A DNA stretch of 64,000 nt from Diphasiastrum complanatum (lineage: Eukaryota > Streptophyta > Lycopodiopsida > Lycopodiales > Lycopodiaceae), in the NCBI GenBank assembly GCA_029204225.1, contig CM055092.1, positions 99,884,651-99,948,650 on the forward strand, written 5' to 3'. A program made the position numbers and the translations under genes. The notes beneath the pieces were generated by a model that saw nothing but the letters and a program-made list of their open reading frames with translations, was not told the origin of the DNA and ran no database searches. Within the stretch, counting starts at the first letter, position 1; every line of letters begins with the position of its first letter. Of this stretch, positions 1-11,370 are shown one piece after another.

Positions 1-280
1 GGTTCAAGGACTGCCATGGGCCGACACACCATACTCCTCTTTTGTGTCTTCATATAAGAGACACCCTCTTGTTATATACGAGTCACTTGTGGGGCTAGTG
101 AGCCTCTTATTGATGTCTATTCCTCAATGTGGTTCAATTTGGATCATCATTGTTCCTTGAACTTGAAATGATCGTGAACGGACAATATGTGTGTTGTATT
201 GACGTTGTAGCTATGAGTCAGTATACATAAAATTTTTGGCATCTCTTTCACCGAACTCTATTTTTTTAAGTCCACGAGAT

Positions 281-281
<1 letters not shown>

Positions 282-334
<53 letters not shown>
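282..334. repeat. (GA)n microsatellite, about 26 units
   Basis: Uninterrupted GA run. The mirror copy is the CT run at 59,564-59,626, which is about 10 bp longer, so the two have changed length independently. Confidence 0.97.
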
Positions 335-338
<4 letters not shown>

Positions 339-429
339 CATGGTGATGTTATTTTTTTACTATTTTTGAGACTCCCCTTGGTTGTCTGCAGTATTTATCC
401 CTTTTATTCCATTGCACCCATTATATTAG

Positions 430-2172
430 ATGATGGATCCCCTACTCAGAGGTCAGGCCATAGTCGCAGATCATCCCACCTTTCCTCTATGAGCGAGAGT
501 GATCTCATTAGCTATCTTGATCAGTTGCGTTCCTCGCAGCAGTAGAGGGTCTTACAGCGATTGAGGGCTCGATGTGAGGCTCGTAGCTCCTCTCGATTGG
601 TTGAGTACATCGCACCTCCATCCGGCATGGTGCTACTGCAAGTTCTTCCTCCCTACATTCTCGAGAGAGGAGGAGGAGCCGCCTGGGTGTCTCCTGTTGT
701 GGAGGATGTGGTGATAAGCCTGATATTCTCGATGTGCTCGTGAGTGCTAAATGTCCTCATAACACATGTCATCATGGGGGGTCCCTACTTGGAGATACAC
801 TGACCCAAGAAGTAGCACGTATGTCACACGATATTGAAACTCCTGCATCTGTCACACCTCATATTTTCGGCATCTACACTTTCACCCCTCACATTCTCCC
901 TCCCTCTAGACCCACTACAACTGAGTTTTGTCCTTTCTACTATACTCCATGAGGTCACATTTCACCATGGGATTTTGAGCCCACTCCCTTATAGTCTCCT
1001 CCTATCTATCTCCCATCCCGACACCCCCCCTTGGCTATCCTCCCCTTGGTACTCCCCCCCCCCCTCCCCTTTCCTATTCCCCCCCCTAGTACTCTACGTA
1101 CACCCCACAACATCAGTATTCTCCCATCAGCGGGGCATCTGCCACACCCGAGGCCACCCCCATAGACACTCACAGAGCCACATCTCCCTTACTGGAGGCC
1201 ACCCCCTTAGACAGTCCCATGGCTACATCGCCACCAGCTGCCATCCCACCGTCGTATGACATAGACAGGGTTGGTCAGATCATTCAGAATAATCGTGATA
1301 AGGGGGTCATCTTGCGCATGAGGATGCTCATGTATATCCACTTTTCCAGAGACATTTTTCATGACTGACACGGATGACACATGATACTATGACTCCTGCA
1401 TCTGTCACACTTGATTATCCTGACACTCTCACGCTCTCTCCTCACATTTTTCTTTCTTCGATACCCACGCCCCCTATGGGGTCTCCATGGCAACGTGATC
1501 CCTCTTGTTAGGCCACTCCACCCATTTTTCTCAAATTCAAATCCTTATTGGTTACACTCTCGCTCAAACTCCTCCCCAACCTTCTCCTCTTTATTCCCCT
1601 CCCCACTATTCTCGTAATCACCTTTAAACTCCTCCCATTTTTCTCCCATTCAAATTCTTATTGGTTACACTCTTGCTCAAACTCCTCCCCAACCTTCTCC
1701 TCTTTATTCCCCTCCGCACTATTCTCGTGATCACCTTTAAACTCCTCCCAAAATCATTTCCATTGTAATCAACTCCCCCACTCTTTTTGACACTCCCTTT
1801 GCCACCTCTCCATCAGCTGACGTCTTGCCATCCTATGATATAGATGCAGAAAAGCACATAGTGGAGGATGATCGCGGTGGTCGCGTCATCACTTGCATAA
1901 GGCAACTCACGCATGTGGTCTTCAACAAGGACATTCTCAAGGACTGGCGCAAACAAAGTGATGAGAAAAAAAATTATGTCATTGACCAGTTGTATAAAGA
2001 ATTTCCAGTCCCCTCCCCTGATTTGAAATTTGACCGAATATGGATGGAAAAACACATGGAAAGTGTGAGGAGCGACCGCAAATCAGAGATCCGAGATGCA
2101 GTGAGAGTTGGCAAATCTAGGCCATACAACGTGCACAAAGATGATGGGAAGTTTGCAAATAAAGAATTTTGA
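430..2172 (+). pseudogene. Transposase_24-like (Ptta/En-Spm) gene, left copy
   Basis: The clearest part is the 115-codon frame at 1,825-2,172. It has the pattern of plant transposase family 24, a CACTA-associated protein: a tryptophan-basic stretch (ILKDWRKQSDEKKNYVI), then LKFDRIWMEKHM and a basic KSEIRDAVR tail. Weaker coding continues upstream (561-743, RSSSRLVEYIAPPSG), separated by a low-complexity Pro/Ser/His stretch (about 834-1,800) with C-tracts and a duplicated 'TTATTGGTTACACTC' phrase near 1,540 and 1,660. Frame changes between the pieces mean it is no longer one gene, although unrecognised introns could explain some of the gaps. The right copy (57,767-59,480) differs at about 15 of 115 residues, which suggests loss of constraint. 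The family role is DNA binding or transposition of CACTA elements. Confidence 0.6.
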
Positions 2173-3054
2173 GAAGATTCAAATTGTCTCAAGCAACAAA
2201 GAGAGGTTGCTAAGAAGTGCACAGAGATGGCAGGGCCCTTGCACCTAGGCAATGGTGGCCAAGGTTCTTTTCATGCCCTTTTCGTAAATCTCTCCACCCA
2301 TAAGTTGAACTTGTTTTTGTCATAATCATATTACAGTCACTGATTTGTCAATTCATGCAGAAATCTACTGTAAAGTTGTCCTCTTTCAAGCTTAGTTGAC
2401 CAGTTTCAAACTGGTCAACTGAACTTGAAAGAGATATCGGGTTGACCAAGCGTTGACTGACCAAAACTTTTGACTGGCCATAACTTCTTTCTCGGAACTG
2501 GATCATGTTGGGTGTTGTTGAATAGTTCTCGTTGAGGGATTTCTAATGGCACCATAATCGTCGTTCAAAAGTTACACTGTTTTTTTGTTGAGTTGCATAC
2601 TATACTACAAATAAAATGGCTTATTTACGGGATGCCCCTGACGCAAAATTATAGTTCTTTTAAACAAAAAAAAAAACCAATTTGAAGGAGGTACATTGAG
2701 AAAAAAAATAAAGAGTATCCTTCTGAAAGACCTCTTTTGTGTTCAGATTTTCTCTAATGATGGGGACGATTCAGCTGCAACCTTGCTGGTACCCAATCTT
2801 AGAATTGGCATTAGTGTATTTTCTCTCAAAATCTCTTTGCTATAAAAACACGAATGCAATCATTTAGATACGAAACATGATTGGTAATAAAAAACATATC
2901 TAAAATAATTATAATAAAATCAAACTAAAAAAGAAAAACTTACAAATTGGGCTTGTAAATTGGATTTCCCACCCGAGCCAAGGTGAGATTGGCCCAAGAG
3001 ATTGATCTCGTTGTTGTTTGAATCGATCAGGATTGGGATGCTTGGACTTGTGTA
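2173..3054. other. Non-coding stretch between two CACTA-type genes
   Basis: No supported gene. It holds the palindrome at 2,394-2,420, an AT-rich part (2,640-2,960) and the 3' flank of the minus-strand frame that follows. The whole stretch is mirrored at about 56,886-57,690. Confidence 0.6.
2394..2420. promoter_or_regulatory. Perfect 27-bp palindrome in a cluster of TTGAC motifs
   Basis: Thirteen bases on each side of a single C (AGTTGACCAGTTT / AAACTGGTCAACT). Over the next 80 bp come more TTGACC or TTGACT cores (GGTTGACC, CGTTGACTGACC, TTTGACTGG). TTGAC[C/T] is the W-box core bound by WRKY factors. The mirror copy at 57,518-57,544 keeps the palindrome except for one base. It could also be a subterminal binding site for a CACTA protein. 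Confidence 0.5.
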
Positions 3055-3462
3055 TCACCTTTGCCCAATCTTTCTTTGAAGCCCACGCTGGCCTTTTTTT
3101 GCCATTTTAACATATCTTCGTAAGGATTGATGCTTATGACGAATATGCATACACATATTCGTCAATGCCCACACCTCCCCAGATCTATTTGATTGAAGAA
3201 ACTCACTATTCAAAATCGCAAGTATCTTATTCTTGTCATCTTGGTCTTGTTGCTCCCAAGGAGTGAATAAGTTGTGGCCAAAATATTTGAGTGCAAGGTC
3301 ATGCATCCTATTGATGACGACATTTCCCTTGGTATCTTTGATGATGGAACCATCATCTTCTAAATTATAAAACAAATTGTATGATTCCTCCAATGGGATA
3401 TCCATCGAAAGATTACCTCTATTGAAATCGGGCTCTTCTTCGAAAAGACAAAGATATTTCAA
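3055..3462 (-). CDS. Conserved 135-residue frame, CACTA-associated (left copy)
   Basis: An open frame of 135 codons whose right-arm twin at 56,478-56,885 has only 4 amino-acid differences. The middle resembles the Trp-containing N-terminal block of plant transposase family 24 proteins: FTPWEQQDQDDKNKILAIL, then NSEFLQSNRSGEVWALTNM, then a basic tail (RRYVKMAKKGQRGLQRKIGQ). Upstream on the same strand is an acidic segment (EEEPDFNRGNLSMD, NLEDDGS). The assignment rests on this pattern alone and is tentative. The frame converges with the plus-strand Transposase_24-like piece. It may be the last exon of a larger gene, because the start codon sits inside readable sequence. It could be a CACTA accessory protein, or a remnant kept open by youth. 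Confidence 0.5.
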   Translation of the reverse strand: MKYLCLFEEEPDFNRGNLSMDIPLEESYNLFYNLEDDGSIIKDTKGNVVINRMHDLALKYFGHNLFTPWEQQDQDDKNKILAILNSEFLQSNRSGEVWALTNMCMHIRHKHQSLRRYVKMAKKGQRGLQRKIGQR

Positions 3463-3489
3463 TTTCTATGTTGACGGCACAGAAGTCAA

Positions 3490-3976
3490 GCCAGAAGGTG
3501 ATGTAGCCATTATCACCAAAGCAATATGCAACCATGATTGAATTTTGGCTCTAGGTTGAATTCTGACTCAGGGTTGAATTTGAATCCTTCATCTTTCCAA
3601 CCAAAGTAGAAACTATTCTACAGATACTATAAGGACTTGGACATGAAATCAAGGGCTGCAAAACTTTGAAATATAAAAATGAGAAGAAGTAGTACCAACA
3701 ACAAGCCCATATGACCAAGGTCGGAGAACAACATGATATCTATTCCTGATATTTCGATTCTGGAGCAACACAACATATGACTCACCACCAAGACTGGTTC
3801 AAATATTATAAATCTTTCACCCACTCTCGAGTTGTGCAACTAGGAGACAACTCATCACATTCGATCCATGGTGAAGGAACAGTAAGGGTCGAATTTTAGA
3901 AGGGTGATGTCAAGTTGCTATCCAAATTTCTCCACGTACTAAATCTAACCAAGAACCTACTCTCAGTTAGTAGAAT
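3490..3976 (+). mobile_element. Copia fragment (gag end and protease part)
   Basis: A short fossil with the protease-type signature DSGATQHMTHHQDWF (about 3,760-3,800) and the downstream LGDNSSHSIHGEGTVRV and LTKNLLSVSRI blocks that precede the Copia integrase. It is related to the Copia remnant at 9,901-11,370 but is a separate copy. It is broken and present only in the left arm. Confidence 0.75.
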
Positions 3977-4213
3977 TGTGAAAATGTTTTATTCTTGGTG
4001 TGTGTGGTCGGCGGGCTAGGGATTGAACCTATGACCTCCCCCATTTCAGTGGGGTGCTCTACCACTAACCTACCCGTCCATTTGTATTCCAAGAGGGTTG
4101 TGCAAGGGCTATAGCCTTGACACTTTCCAACACTCCCCCTCAAGGCATAGCCCTTTATAGCTACTACCCGCCTAAATCACACCCACAACCATGGCTCTGA
4201 TACCATGTGAAAG
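3977..4213 (-). mobile_element. TRIM-like miniature LTR element carrying a tRNA-like segment
   Basis: Read on the minus strand there is a primer-binding site TGGTATCAGAGC (4,194-4,205, matching initiator tRNA-Met as in Copia and TRIM elements). A very short internal region follows, then the purine tract TTGAGGGGGAG (4,133-4,143), then an LTR-like block of about 156 bp (4,132 down to 3,977) beginning TGTTGG and ending TTTTCACA. The internal region is only about 73 bp. The other LTR is not clearly recognisable beyond its last bases (CTTTCACA). It is non-coding and has the layout of terminal-repeat retrotransposons in miniature. Confidence 0.6.
4006..4080 (-). other. tRNA-like sequence inside the TRIM LTR
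   Basis: The minus strand shows an A-box-like TAGGTTAGTGGTAGAGC, a GC-rich anticodon-type stem (CCCCA / TGGGG) and a perfect B-box GGTTCAATCC (4,020-4,029), in tRNA order and spacing. The anticodon loop between the stems would be 6 nt rather than 7 and the acceptor stem pairs poorly, so this is a tRNA-derived RNA polymerase III promoter module rather than a tRNA gene. Confidence 0.65.
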
Positions 4214-4233
4214 TTTACAAGTTGTAATATGAA

Positions 4234-6655
4234 TTGCATTTGATTTCTTTAGGTTTTACAACTTCCATATATAACACGTGTCTCGTTTGGGGACCGAATA
4301 TTGATGCTCGACACTCACATTATCTAAGCAAAGTTGTATATGAAAATCATCGCAAATACTTGCGTGAGAATCATTCATTTCGAAATACACAAAGAAAGGG
4401 ATTAGGAGGAAAGAAGGAAACAAGGATGCCTCCAAAGAGGATGTCCATGGAAGATCGGCACAAGCTCTAGATTGAATCTGAGATCAAGCCAATCAATGGT
4501 ATGAAAAGAGTATCTATCTTTCATTGTCTACCATATTGGAATAAACTTTTGCTCAATCACTTGCTTGATCATATGGATATATTCAAAAATGTGAGTGAAT
4601 CATTATGGAAACACTTGGTGGGCAAAAAAGATAGTATTAATGCAAGACAAGACCTACAAGAATCAAAGACAAAAGAAGAGTATTGGCGAAAGTTGGGTAT
4701 AGATGAAAATACTCATATCATTCAAAGAGCCCCTTGGATTCTTACCAAGGAAGAGTACAAGTATGTACGCATTTGCGAGATGAGAACGCCAATTGGTTTT
4801 GCTCATTCACTACGAACATCATTCACAACAAAAGGAGAACTTCATGGTCTTAGATCTCATGATTGCTTGAAGATGCATGAGTAAATCTTTCCAATGTGTG
4901 TTCGTGGTTGTCTAATTGATCAACTTCACAATACCATTTTCAAATAAGCATCCATTGTCAAGTACTTACATTTCTTTCATTTACGTTTTATGCTACTGTA
5001 TATTTATTTTACATGCAAGTTTGATAAAGTCATATGATGATGATCATATACCACAAATATGATGTAGATGGATGTGTGACAAGGAGATTCGTGAGATAGA
5101 TGAGGAAAAAAAACATGAAGATATAGTGGAGGCTATATGTATGCTTGAGAGATATTTTCCAACCTCCATCTTGGACATACAAGTGCATCTGGTTGTGCAC
5201 TTGGTCCAAGAAATTGATATTGTTGGTCCTATGTGCACTCAAGGTACAAAATATACGATTTTGATTTTTTTGGCCTCAATGTATTTAGCATCATTTTTTT
5301 ACTATGTCATTGACCACTGCTCTCATTATTGCAATAAATGTTTATAACTAGATTTTTTTTTTGGAGAGATTCATGAAAGTTTTGAAATATTTTGTGCGTC
5401 AAAAGACAAGACCAGAGGGAAGCATTGTCGATGGGTGGTTAGTGCAAGAATCTCTTATCTATGTCACTGAATTTTTGCTTCAAATACATTCATCTACTCC
5501 ATGGCTATGGAATGATGAGGAGAACAATGAGGTAAAAGGCAAAAGACCCCAAGGTATAGGTTCTCTTAAGAAAAGGAGCCTTTTCTAAGAGAAAAAATTT
5601 CTACTTTCATGCTCTATAATTCTAAAGTGATGGATAAGTGGTTGGAATTATACGAGAGAAGAAAAAAAAAATGTTGTCTAGAAACAAACACCGACATAAT
5701 AGGCATAGTAGGGGCCATGCTGCACCTTCACGTGATGTTGACCAATGCACCATAGACAGACAAGATCAAAGGGACAAGTCATATCTGACACAGAATGGGA
5801 ATTTGCAAGAGGATGTGATTGGAAGGTTTCTTTATTGTTTTTTTTTTAGTAAAAATACAATGTACATGTATAATAATTGATTATTGTCCTAATTACAGTT
5901 AATATGTGGCAGTATCGAAAGTATAGTGCAATGTAGGCATATGGTTGTTGTCATCGCGTTGAACGAGTTGACATGAAACGAGAAACTTATGATTGTGTTG
6001 TGATGGCATCTTTCAATCAAGAAAGTCCGAGTAGTGCCAGACCAAAGTCCAATCTCTAGAGAGCTTGAGTATGTAGGAATTATTCAAGATATATATGAAG
6101 TGTGTTTCGGCAAAAATGGTAAATAGTTTTTGTTTGATGTGAAATGGTTCAAAATCAATTATCAAGGGTCAAATGCAACCGTGAAAAGAGATCGTAGTGG
6201 ATTTTTTGCTATCGATTCAACCAAGATATTAAGCATGGATTTTTCAAACACATTGGTGTCGCCTTGTCATTGTGAACAGGTTTGTCAGATGAGTTTGACA
6301 TCCATTTTTCCTCAATCATAATCAGTGATATACACTATTTCATTGCAATTCCATGACATTGTTTGAACAAACTTTATAACTTAACATTGTTAAATATTTG
6401 AAAATGCATACATTGAGAATGAAATGGATGACTTGAATATTGACAACACAAACATGGATGTTGATGAGAATATAAAAATATCTCCAAGTTTTCTAAATAT
6501 TATAGAAAATACTATAAATGAATCGAATGATTCTGACACAAACGACAATATCGAGAGAGTCCGATTACTATAGTATTGATGATGAAATTCATCTAAGCGG
6601 AGATGAGTTGCAAGATTCACTAGGTGATGAATTTGAATCTTGTTATGATGAATAA
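4234..6655 (+). pseudogene. CACTA (En/Spm) tnp2 transposase, left copy, 3' half
   Basis: Three blocks of a tnp2-type protein lie in order. First, 4,501-4,884 has LNHLLDHMDIFKNVSESLW, APWILTKEEYK and the HSLRTSFTTKGELHGLRSHD signature. Second, the DUF4218 block spans 5,072-5,588 (EAICMLERYFPTSILDIQVH, then MERFMKVLKYFVRQKTRPEG, GWLVQESLIY). Third, a DUF4216 block at about 6,060-6,320 has DVKWFKINYQGSN and FAIDSTKILSMDF, and an acidic tail runs to 6,655. The pieces are in different frames with AT-rich intron-like gaps and some stops, so the gene is broken. The family enzyme cuts and moves CACTA elements. The right copy (54,890-56,430) lacks the first block. Confidence 0.85.
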
Positions 6656-6661
6656 ATTATA

Positions 6662-6712
<51 letters not shown>
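6656..6712. repeat. (AT)n microsatellite
   Basis: AT/TA run of about 57 bp directly after the tnp2 remains. The mirror run is at 54,835-54,878 and is shorter. Confidence 0.95.
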
Positions 6713-6715
<3 letters not shown>

Positions 6716-7440
6716 AACCATTTATGATAAAATAATAGTTTGCATAATTATTGCATCTTTATAATGCATTCTTGTATTTTTCAAGTTCATCTTGAGTTAT
6801 ATCTGACAATCACTTATGATTCATTCTAAATCAAATGCTTTCACTGCAATCTATACCTTATTAAAGATCTAGCTAAAATTGATTGACCAAATAAAACAAT
6901 TAGTGAACATACGTTGATCATTTATATACGCTTCAAAAATAATTTTCTTTTGAAACATCCTTACTATACTGAAAATCTATATATTAAAGCAATATCTTCA
7001 TATCTTCACTCTGGTTGAAATAATTTTCCTTTTCAAAGAAAAAAAAAATTGTAGATATATACTTGTTGGTTTCAATATTCTTTTTTTGCTTGTTTGCTCA
7101 GTCCACAATGTTGACATTGCAATTCATCACAATCAAGTATGCACAATCATGCGAATTATATATTCACATAGTCATGCACAATCATGCAAATTATATATTC
7201 TCATAGTCATCATATATTCACATTATAATATGAGAGATAATAATACACTTTTTCATAGTGTTCGATTATTCATTCATCTTTGCTACCACACAAATGTATA
7301 TAACATTGCTTTTTTTTCATCAACAAATTTTTGGAACATAACAATTTCGTCAGAGCATAATAATTTGACATCATAATCATTTAATTTCTAGTTCAAAATC
7401 ATGATCATATAATAATCATTTTATTATTAGTTAGCACTTA
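6713..7440. other. AT-rich intergenic stretch, no gene
   Basis: No supported coding sequence. It contains short direct repeats around ATCATGCAAATTATATATTC (7,145-7,215). It is mirrored at about 54,190-54,830. Confidence 0.6.
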
Positions 7441-9300
7441 TTCAAAATCTCAAAAGAAGTCTTATTCAAATTAATCCAACTTTGGAATTCTCTGGAAATT
7501 TGCCACGCGTGGCAAATCTCTAGAATTACACTTATAGTGAAAGTTGGTTAAATAACAGTCATGCATGGCACTTCCACGCGTGGCTCAATCATGACAATCA
7601 CTTTGGCACTCATTTTTTAAAACTCTATTTTTAAAACATCTCTAGTCGAGTTTTCTCACATGGATTTCTCTCTACCTGAGAGAGGGCATTTCCAGACTTA
7701 TATTTCAGTTGGACAAGTATTCACACTTGTGAATGTACTTGTCTTGATGATTTATGCATGGTAGAAAGTGCTCTTGCCTTAGATTTATGCAATAGATCTT
7801 GATTTTCAATCTATGTGTGATCTATGTGCAATCACAAAGTCTCAGGAGATCAATAACACACTTTGTGGCACTCCCACATGTGTGAATTTCAACATGGTAT
7901 CAGAGCTAGCCTAAGATATCCATGCATATGTCAATTGGATGTGAAAATTTGCCTTGAAATCAAGAACTTTTGAGTGTACTTGCATCTACCAAAATTTGAA
8001 TGGTTGGTGTTTCTCCAAGGTAGATCCGAATCGAGTGCTTGATTGCTTGTTGGAAAGCAACTGGTAAATGTAGTTTCTAGTGCAATTGATTTCAAGTCAA
8101 TTGGATGTGCCTTGAAGTGATGTAGGTAGGGCACCTAACCTATGTAGACACATCAATTTAAGCTCACTTCTTGCTTTTTGATCCAAAAACACAAGGGAAA
8201 GCTTGCCAATATTGTCTATTTGAGATCTAGACAATTTTTTGAGGTCATAGCCATATAGTTTCATGCAATACAATTGTATTTGAGTCATTTGTGAATGTTT
8301 TTGAGTGCTTTTGAGTTGTTGAGTCAAGTTGACCCAAACTTTGTCCATGCTCCATCTTGGGATGAGAGTTTGATCTAGTCTGAGAGAGATTGGTAGAGCT
8401 AGTGAGATGGGTCTCACACCAAGTCTCATATTGGAGTTAGTAGTGCACCTTTTAATGATCCATTATTGAGAGAGAAGCAACACCTTCTGATCTATTACAA
8501 GACATCATTTTCACTTTTCATGGCTTCCATAGGTTCCTTCCTATTAATGTCAAGTGAGAGATTGAACACCTCCAATTATGACATTTGGAAGGTGAGGATG
8601 GACTCCATTTTGGTGCCCCAAGATGTGATGGAGATTGTGCTAGGACTTGAGGAGGAGTCTCAAGAGCTCCAAGAGGTCCAAAAGTACAAGAAAAGGGCTA
8701 GGTTGTCCCTACATATCATAAAGATGAATGTTTCCAATGAAGTGTTGTGGGAGATTGGCTCATGCACCTCATCCAAGGAGGCTTGGGACACATTGGAATC
8801 CCTCTATGAAAAGAACACATTGAAGGATGATGGAGAGGTGAAAGCTTACTTCAAGAAGGACAAGCCAAGAGGAAGGGTCGAAGAGCAACATCAACATTTC
8901 AAGAAGGACAAATCAAAGGAGGAGAGTGATGAGGAGTCATCACAAAAAAGTTGCAAATCCAACAAGAAGTGCTACTTTTGTGGTAAGAATGGGTATTTTG
9001 CTTCTAATTGTTTCAAGAAGAAAGAGTTTAAGAGGGATGGTGATGTGGTAGCAAGTGAGACTAGATGTGGTAATATTTCAAGATTGATGTTAATCCTTGT
9101 GGACGTGTGGCCAAGAGGAGCTTGGATCATCTCAAGGAGGAGAAGGCAAGTAATCTACCTCAACCTATGTTCCAAGACGGTGAGGCTCATGAAGATGGTG
9201 CTTTGGCAAAAACACATGGAGAGTTATTATTTCATGTGACTTATTACTTAAAGACTTCAAGTGGAGGTATCTCTTATCAAAGGTGCTTGATATGAAGATT
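7441..9300 (+). mobile_element. Copia remnant A: LTR end, primer site and gag (left copy)
   Basis: A primer-binding site TGGTATCAGAGC at 7,895-7,906 follows an LTR end in ...TTCAACA. Downstream, from about 8,520, is a Copia gag with the UBN2-type opening (MASIGSFLLMSSERLNTSN, then YDIWKVRMDSIL, IIKMNVSNEVLWEIG) and a CCHC-like knuckle near 8,970-9,010 (CYFCGKNGYFASNC). The LTR 5' boundary is not certain. No protease, integrase or reverse transcriptase of this element is visible, so it is broken. The right copy is 52,257-54,190. Confidence 0.8.
7502..7513. promoter_or_regulatory. CGCG-core palindrome in Copia A LTR
   Basis: Perfect 12-bp palindrome GCCACGCGTGGC, with a second partly matching copy (CCACGCGTGG) at 7,574-7,583, both inside the presumed LTR. 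CACGCG / CGCG cores are bound by plant CAMTA-type factors, so an LTR enhancer role is possible. The right arm keeps the pair, the first one as GCCACGCGTGGC near 54,123. Confidence 0.4.
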
Positions 9301-9900
9301 GCAATAGTTGATACGTTGGGGATCTTTAGAGCCATATGCTTTGTCAACATTCATTTGAAAGTAAGGAATAAGGAGGATCTAATCTCAATCTAGAGGATGA
9401 TGGTAGGATTTTCAAATCTACCAAAAATCCAAGTGTATGATGGAGAGTTGCCAAGGCTTGAGGAGGAGGCTTCTCAACACATGGTTTTATGGAGATATTC
9501 AAGAGTCAAGGCCGAGTCTATGTGGCTCACTTCTCATGGCAAAGAGGGGCAAGTTTCAGGTGGTATCTACTCCAACATTCTCACTTATGCTTCTCTTCCA
9601 TTATTTGATATACCATCTTGATTTATTGAGGATTCTACATCTCAAAGTTCAAGTCAGGCAATACTAGTTTTGTATGATGCCTATTACATCAACATATTTC
9701 TTGTCATTGATGGCTTAGATATGTTTCCAAATCATTTTGAAAGCAAGTGGTTGTCTCATCAAATGTATGCTCTTGGATCTACTAAGAGCAAGAATGAGTT
9801 TGTTACTCATAGTGTGAAAAATCATGTTTTTACATGTTTTGAGGCAATTCTTAAACTTCTCTTGAGATTAAGTGAAACATCCTTGTAGTCTAGGTCAAAT
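9301..9900 (+). other. Unassigned stretch kept in both arms
   Basis: Between the two Copia remnants. A frame at 9,397-9,621 (LPKIQVYDGELPRLEEEA, HMVLWRYSRVKAES) continues as 9,670-9,888 (DGLDMFPNHFESKWLSHQM). The mirror at 51,799-52,257 is a single longer frame. I do not recognise a domain. Probably part of Copia A or of a nested insertion. Confidence 0.35.
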
Positions 9901-11370
9901 TTTAACTTAGGGTCAAATACTAGCTCGAGTGAAATTTGAATTCTTCTTCATCATTCCAGCCAAAGCAAAACCTGTTCTACGAATATTGTAAGAGGATTGG
10001 CCATCTCATCAAGAATTGTAGAATACTCAAGTACAACAATGAAAAGAAGATGCAGTCCCAACAACAAGCAAATGCTGCTTCAACCAGTTACTCGATCTAG
10101 CATGAAGAGAAAGATGAAGCTACATTTTTTGACCAAAGTCAAAGAACAACATGATATTGATTCTTGGTATTTGGACTCAGGTGCAACACAACACATGACT
10201 CACAATCAAGACTGGTTCCATGACTACAAGTCATAAACCCATTCTAGAGCTGTGCAACTTGGAGACAACTCACTCATTCCATTGCGGATGAAGGAACAAT
10301 TAGAATCAAATTCCAGAAAGGTGATGTAATGTTTTTGTCCAATGTTCTTCACATTCCAAATCTGACCAAAAACTTGCTCTTAGTTAGCAAAATTACAGAT
10401 TCAGGTCAGAGGGTCGAATTCGATAGACAAGGCTGCACTATTCTTGACAAATTCAAAAAAATTTTGCTTTTAGTAGAAGATGTGGCAATTTGCACAAACT
10501 CAGTCACTCCTATTCTACAAGTAGTCAAGCTCTCTTTACTACTACTTCTGATTCAAATGATATATCATAGATTAGGCCATTTAAATTCTAGTTGTAATCG
10601 ACAAATGTTAAAACAAAACTTAGTACAAAATTTACCCTTCATTAGCAAATCTAATACTCCATGTAAAAGCTGTATTTCCAGCAAGCATGTTAGAAGTTCA
10701 ATCATTTCAGATCCAGAATGTATTTCTAAAAATTTGCTAGATCTTGTACACATGGACATTTGTGGTCCTATGTAGACTAGTTCCACAAGAGGAGCTGTCT
10801 ATTTGTTGACTATTATTGATGACTTCGCTCAAAGGACTGTAACATATTTCTTGAAGAACAAATCCAATACTCTCAAGTTCTTCATGCAGTTCAAGGCATC
10901 ATCAGAAAAATCGACCCAGAGAAGAATCAAAGCTTTTACACTCAGATGCAGAGGGAGTATTTATCTCCAACAAACTCGAAGACTTCTACAAGGCAACCGT
11001 GATACAACAACATTTTACAACAAGCTCACCTCAGTTAAATGGTGTAGCTAAATGGAACACTCAGTCACTCATTGAAAGTGCAAGGAGCATGCTGGCCCAT
11101 GCATCTCTTCCAAAGAAGTTCTGGGCAGAAGCTGTTACTACAACAGCCTACCTTCAAAATCGATCCATTTCATAGGCCCTGAATGGCAAGACACTTTATC
11201 AGGTGTGGACAAGATCGAAGCCATTACTCAACCATATCAGAGTGTTTGGATGTTTCCCTTTCAGTCAGATCACTACTTGTGAACCTCAAGGGAGGATTAC
11301 TTACAATCTTTAGGATCTTGAACTTACTAACTTTACTTTTACATAAAACAAGTCTTGAAAAAACTTAAAT
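9901..11370 (+). mobile_element. Copia remnant B: zinc knuckle, protease, integrase part (left copy)
   Basis: In order: a second CCHC-type knuckle near 9,980, the protease-type WYLDSGATQHMTHNQDWFHD (about 10,165-10,230), the LSNVLHIPNLTKNLL block, a pre-integrase motif (YHRLGHLNSSCN, about 10,563) with CKSCISSKHVRSS, and integrase-core traces (LLTIIDDFAQRTVTYFLKNK; later SPQLNG-like text near 11,030). It belongs to a different Copia lineage from remnant A. It is broken in several places. The 3' half is not visible. Confidence 0.8.

Noticed and set aside
4006-4080. A functional tRNA gene
   Set aside because: The anticodon loop has the wrong size, the acceptor stem pairs poorly, and the sequence lies inside an LTR. 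It is kept only as a tRNA-like module.
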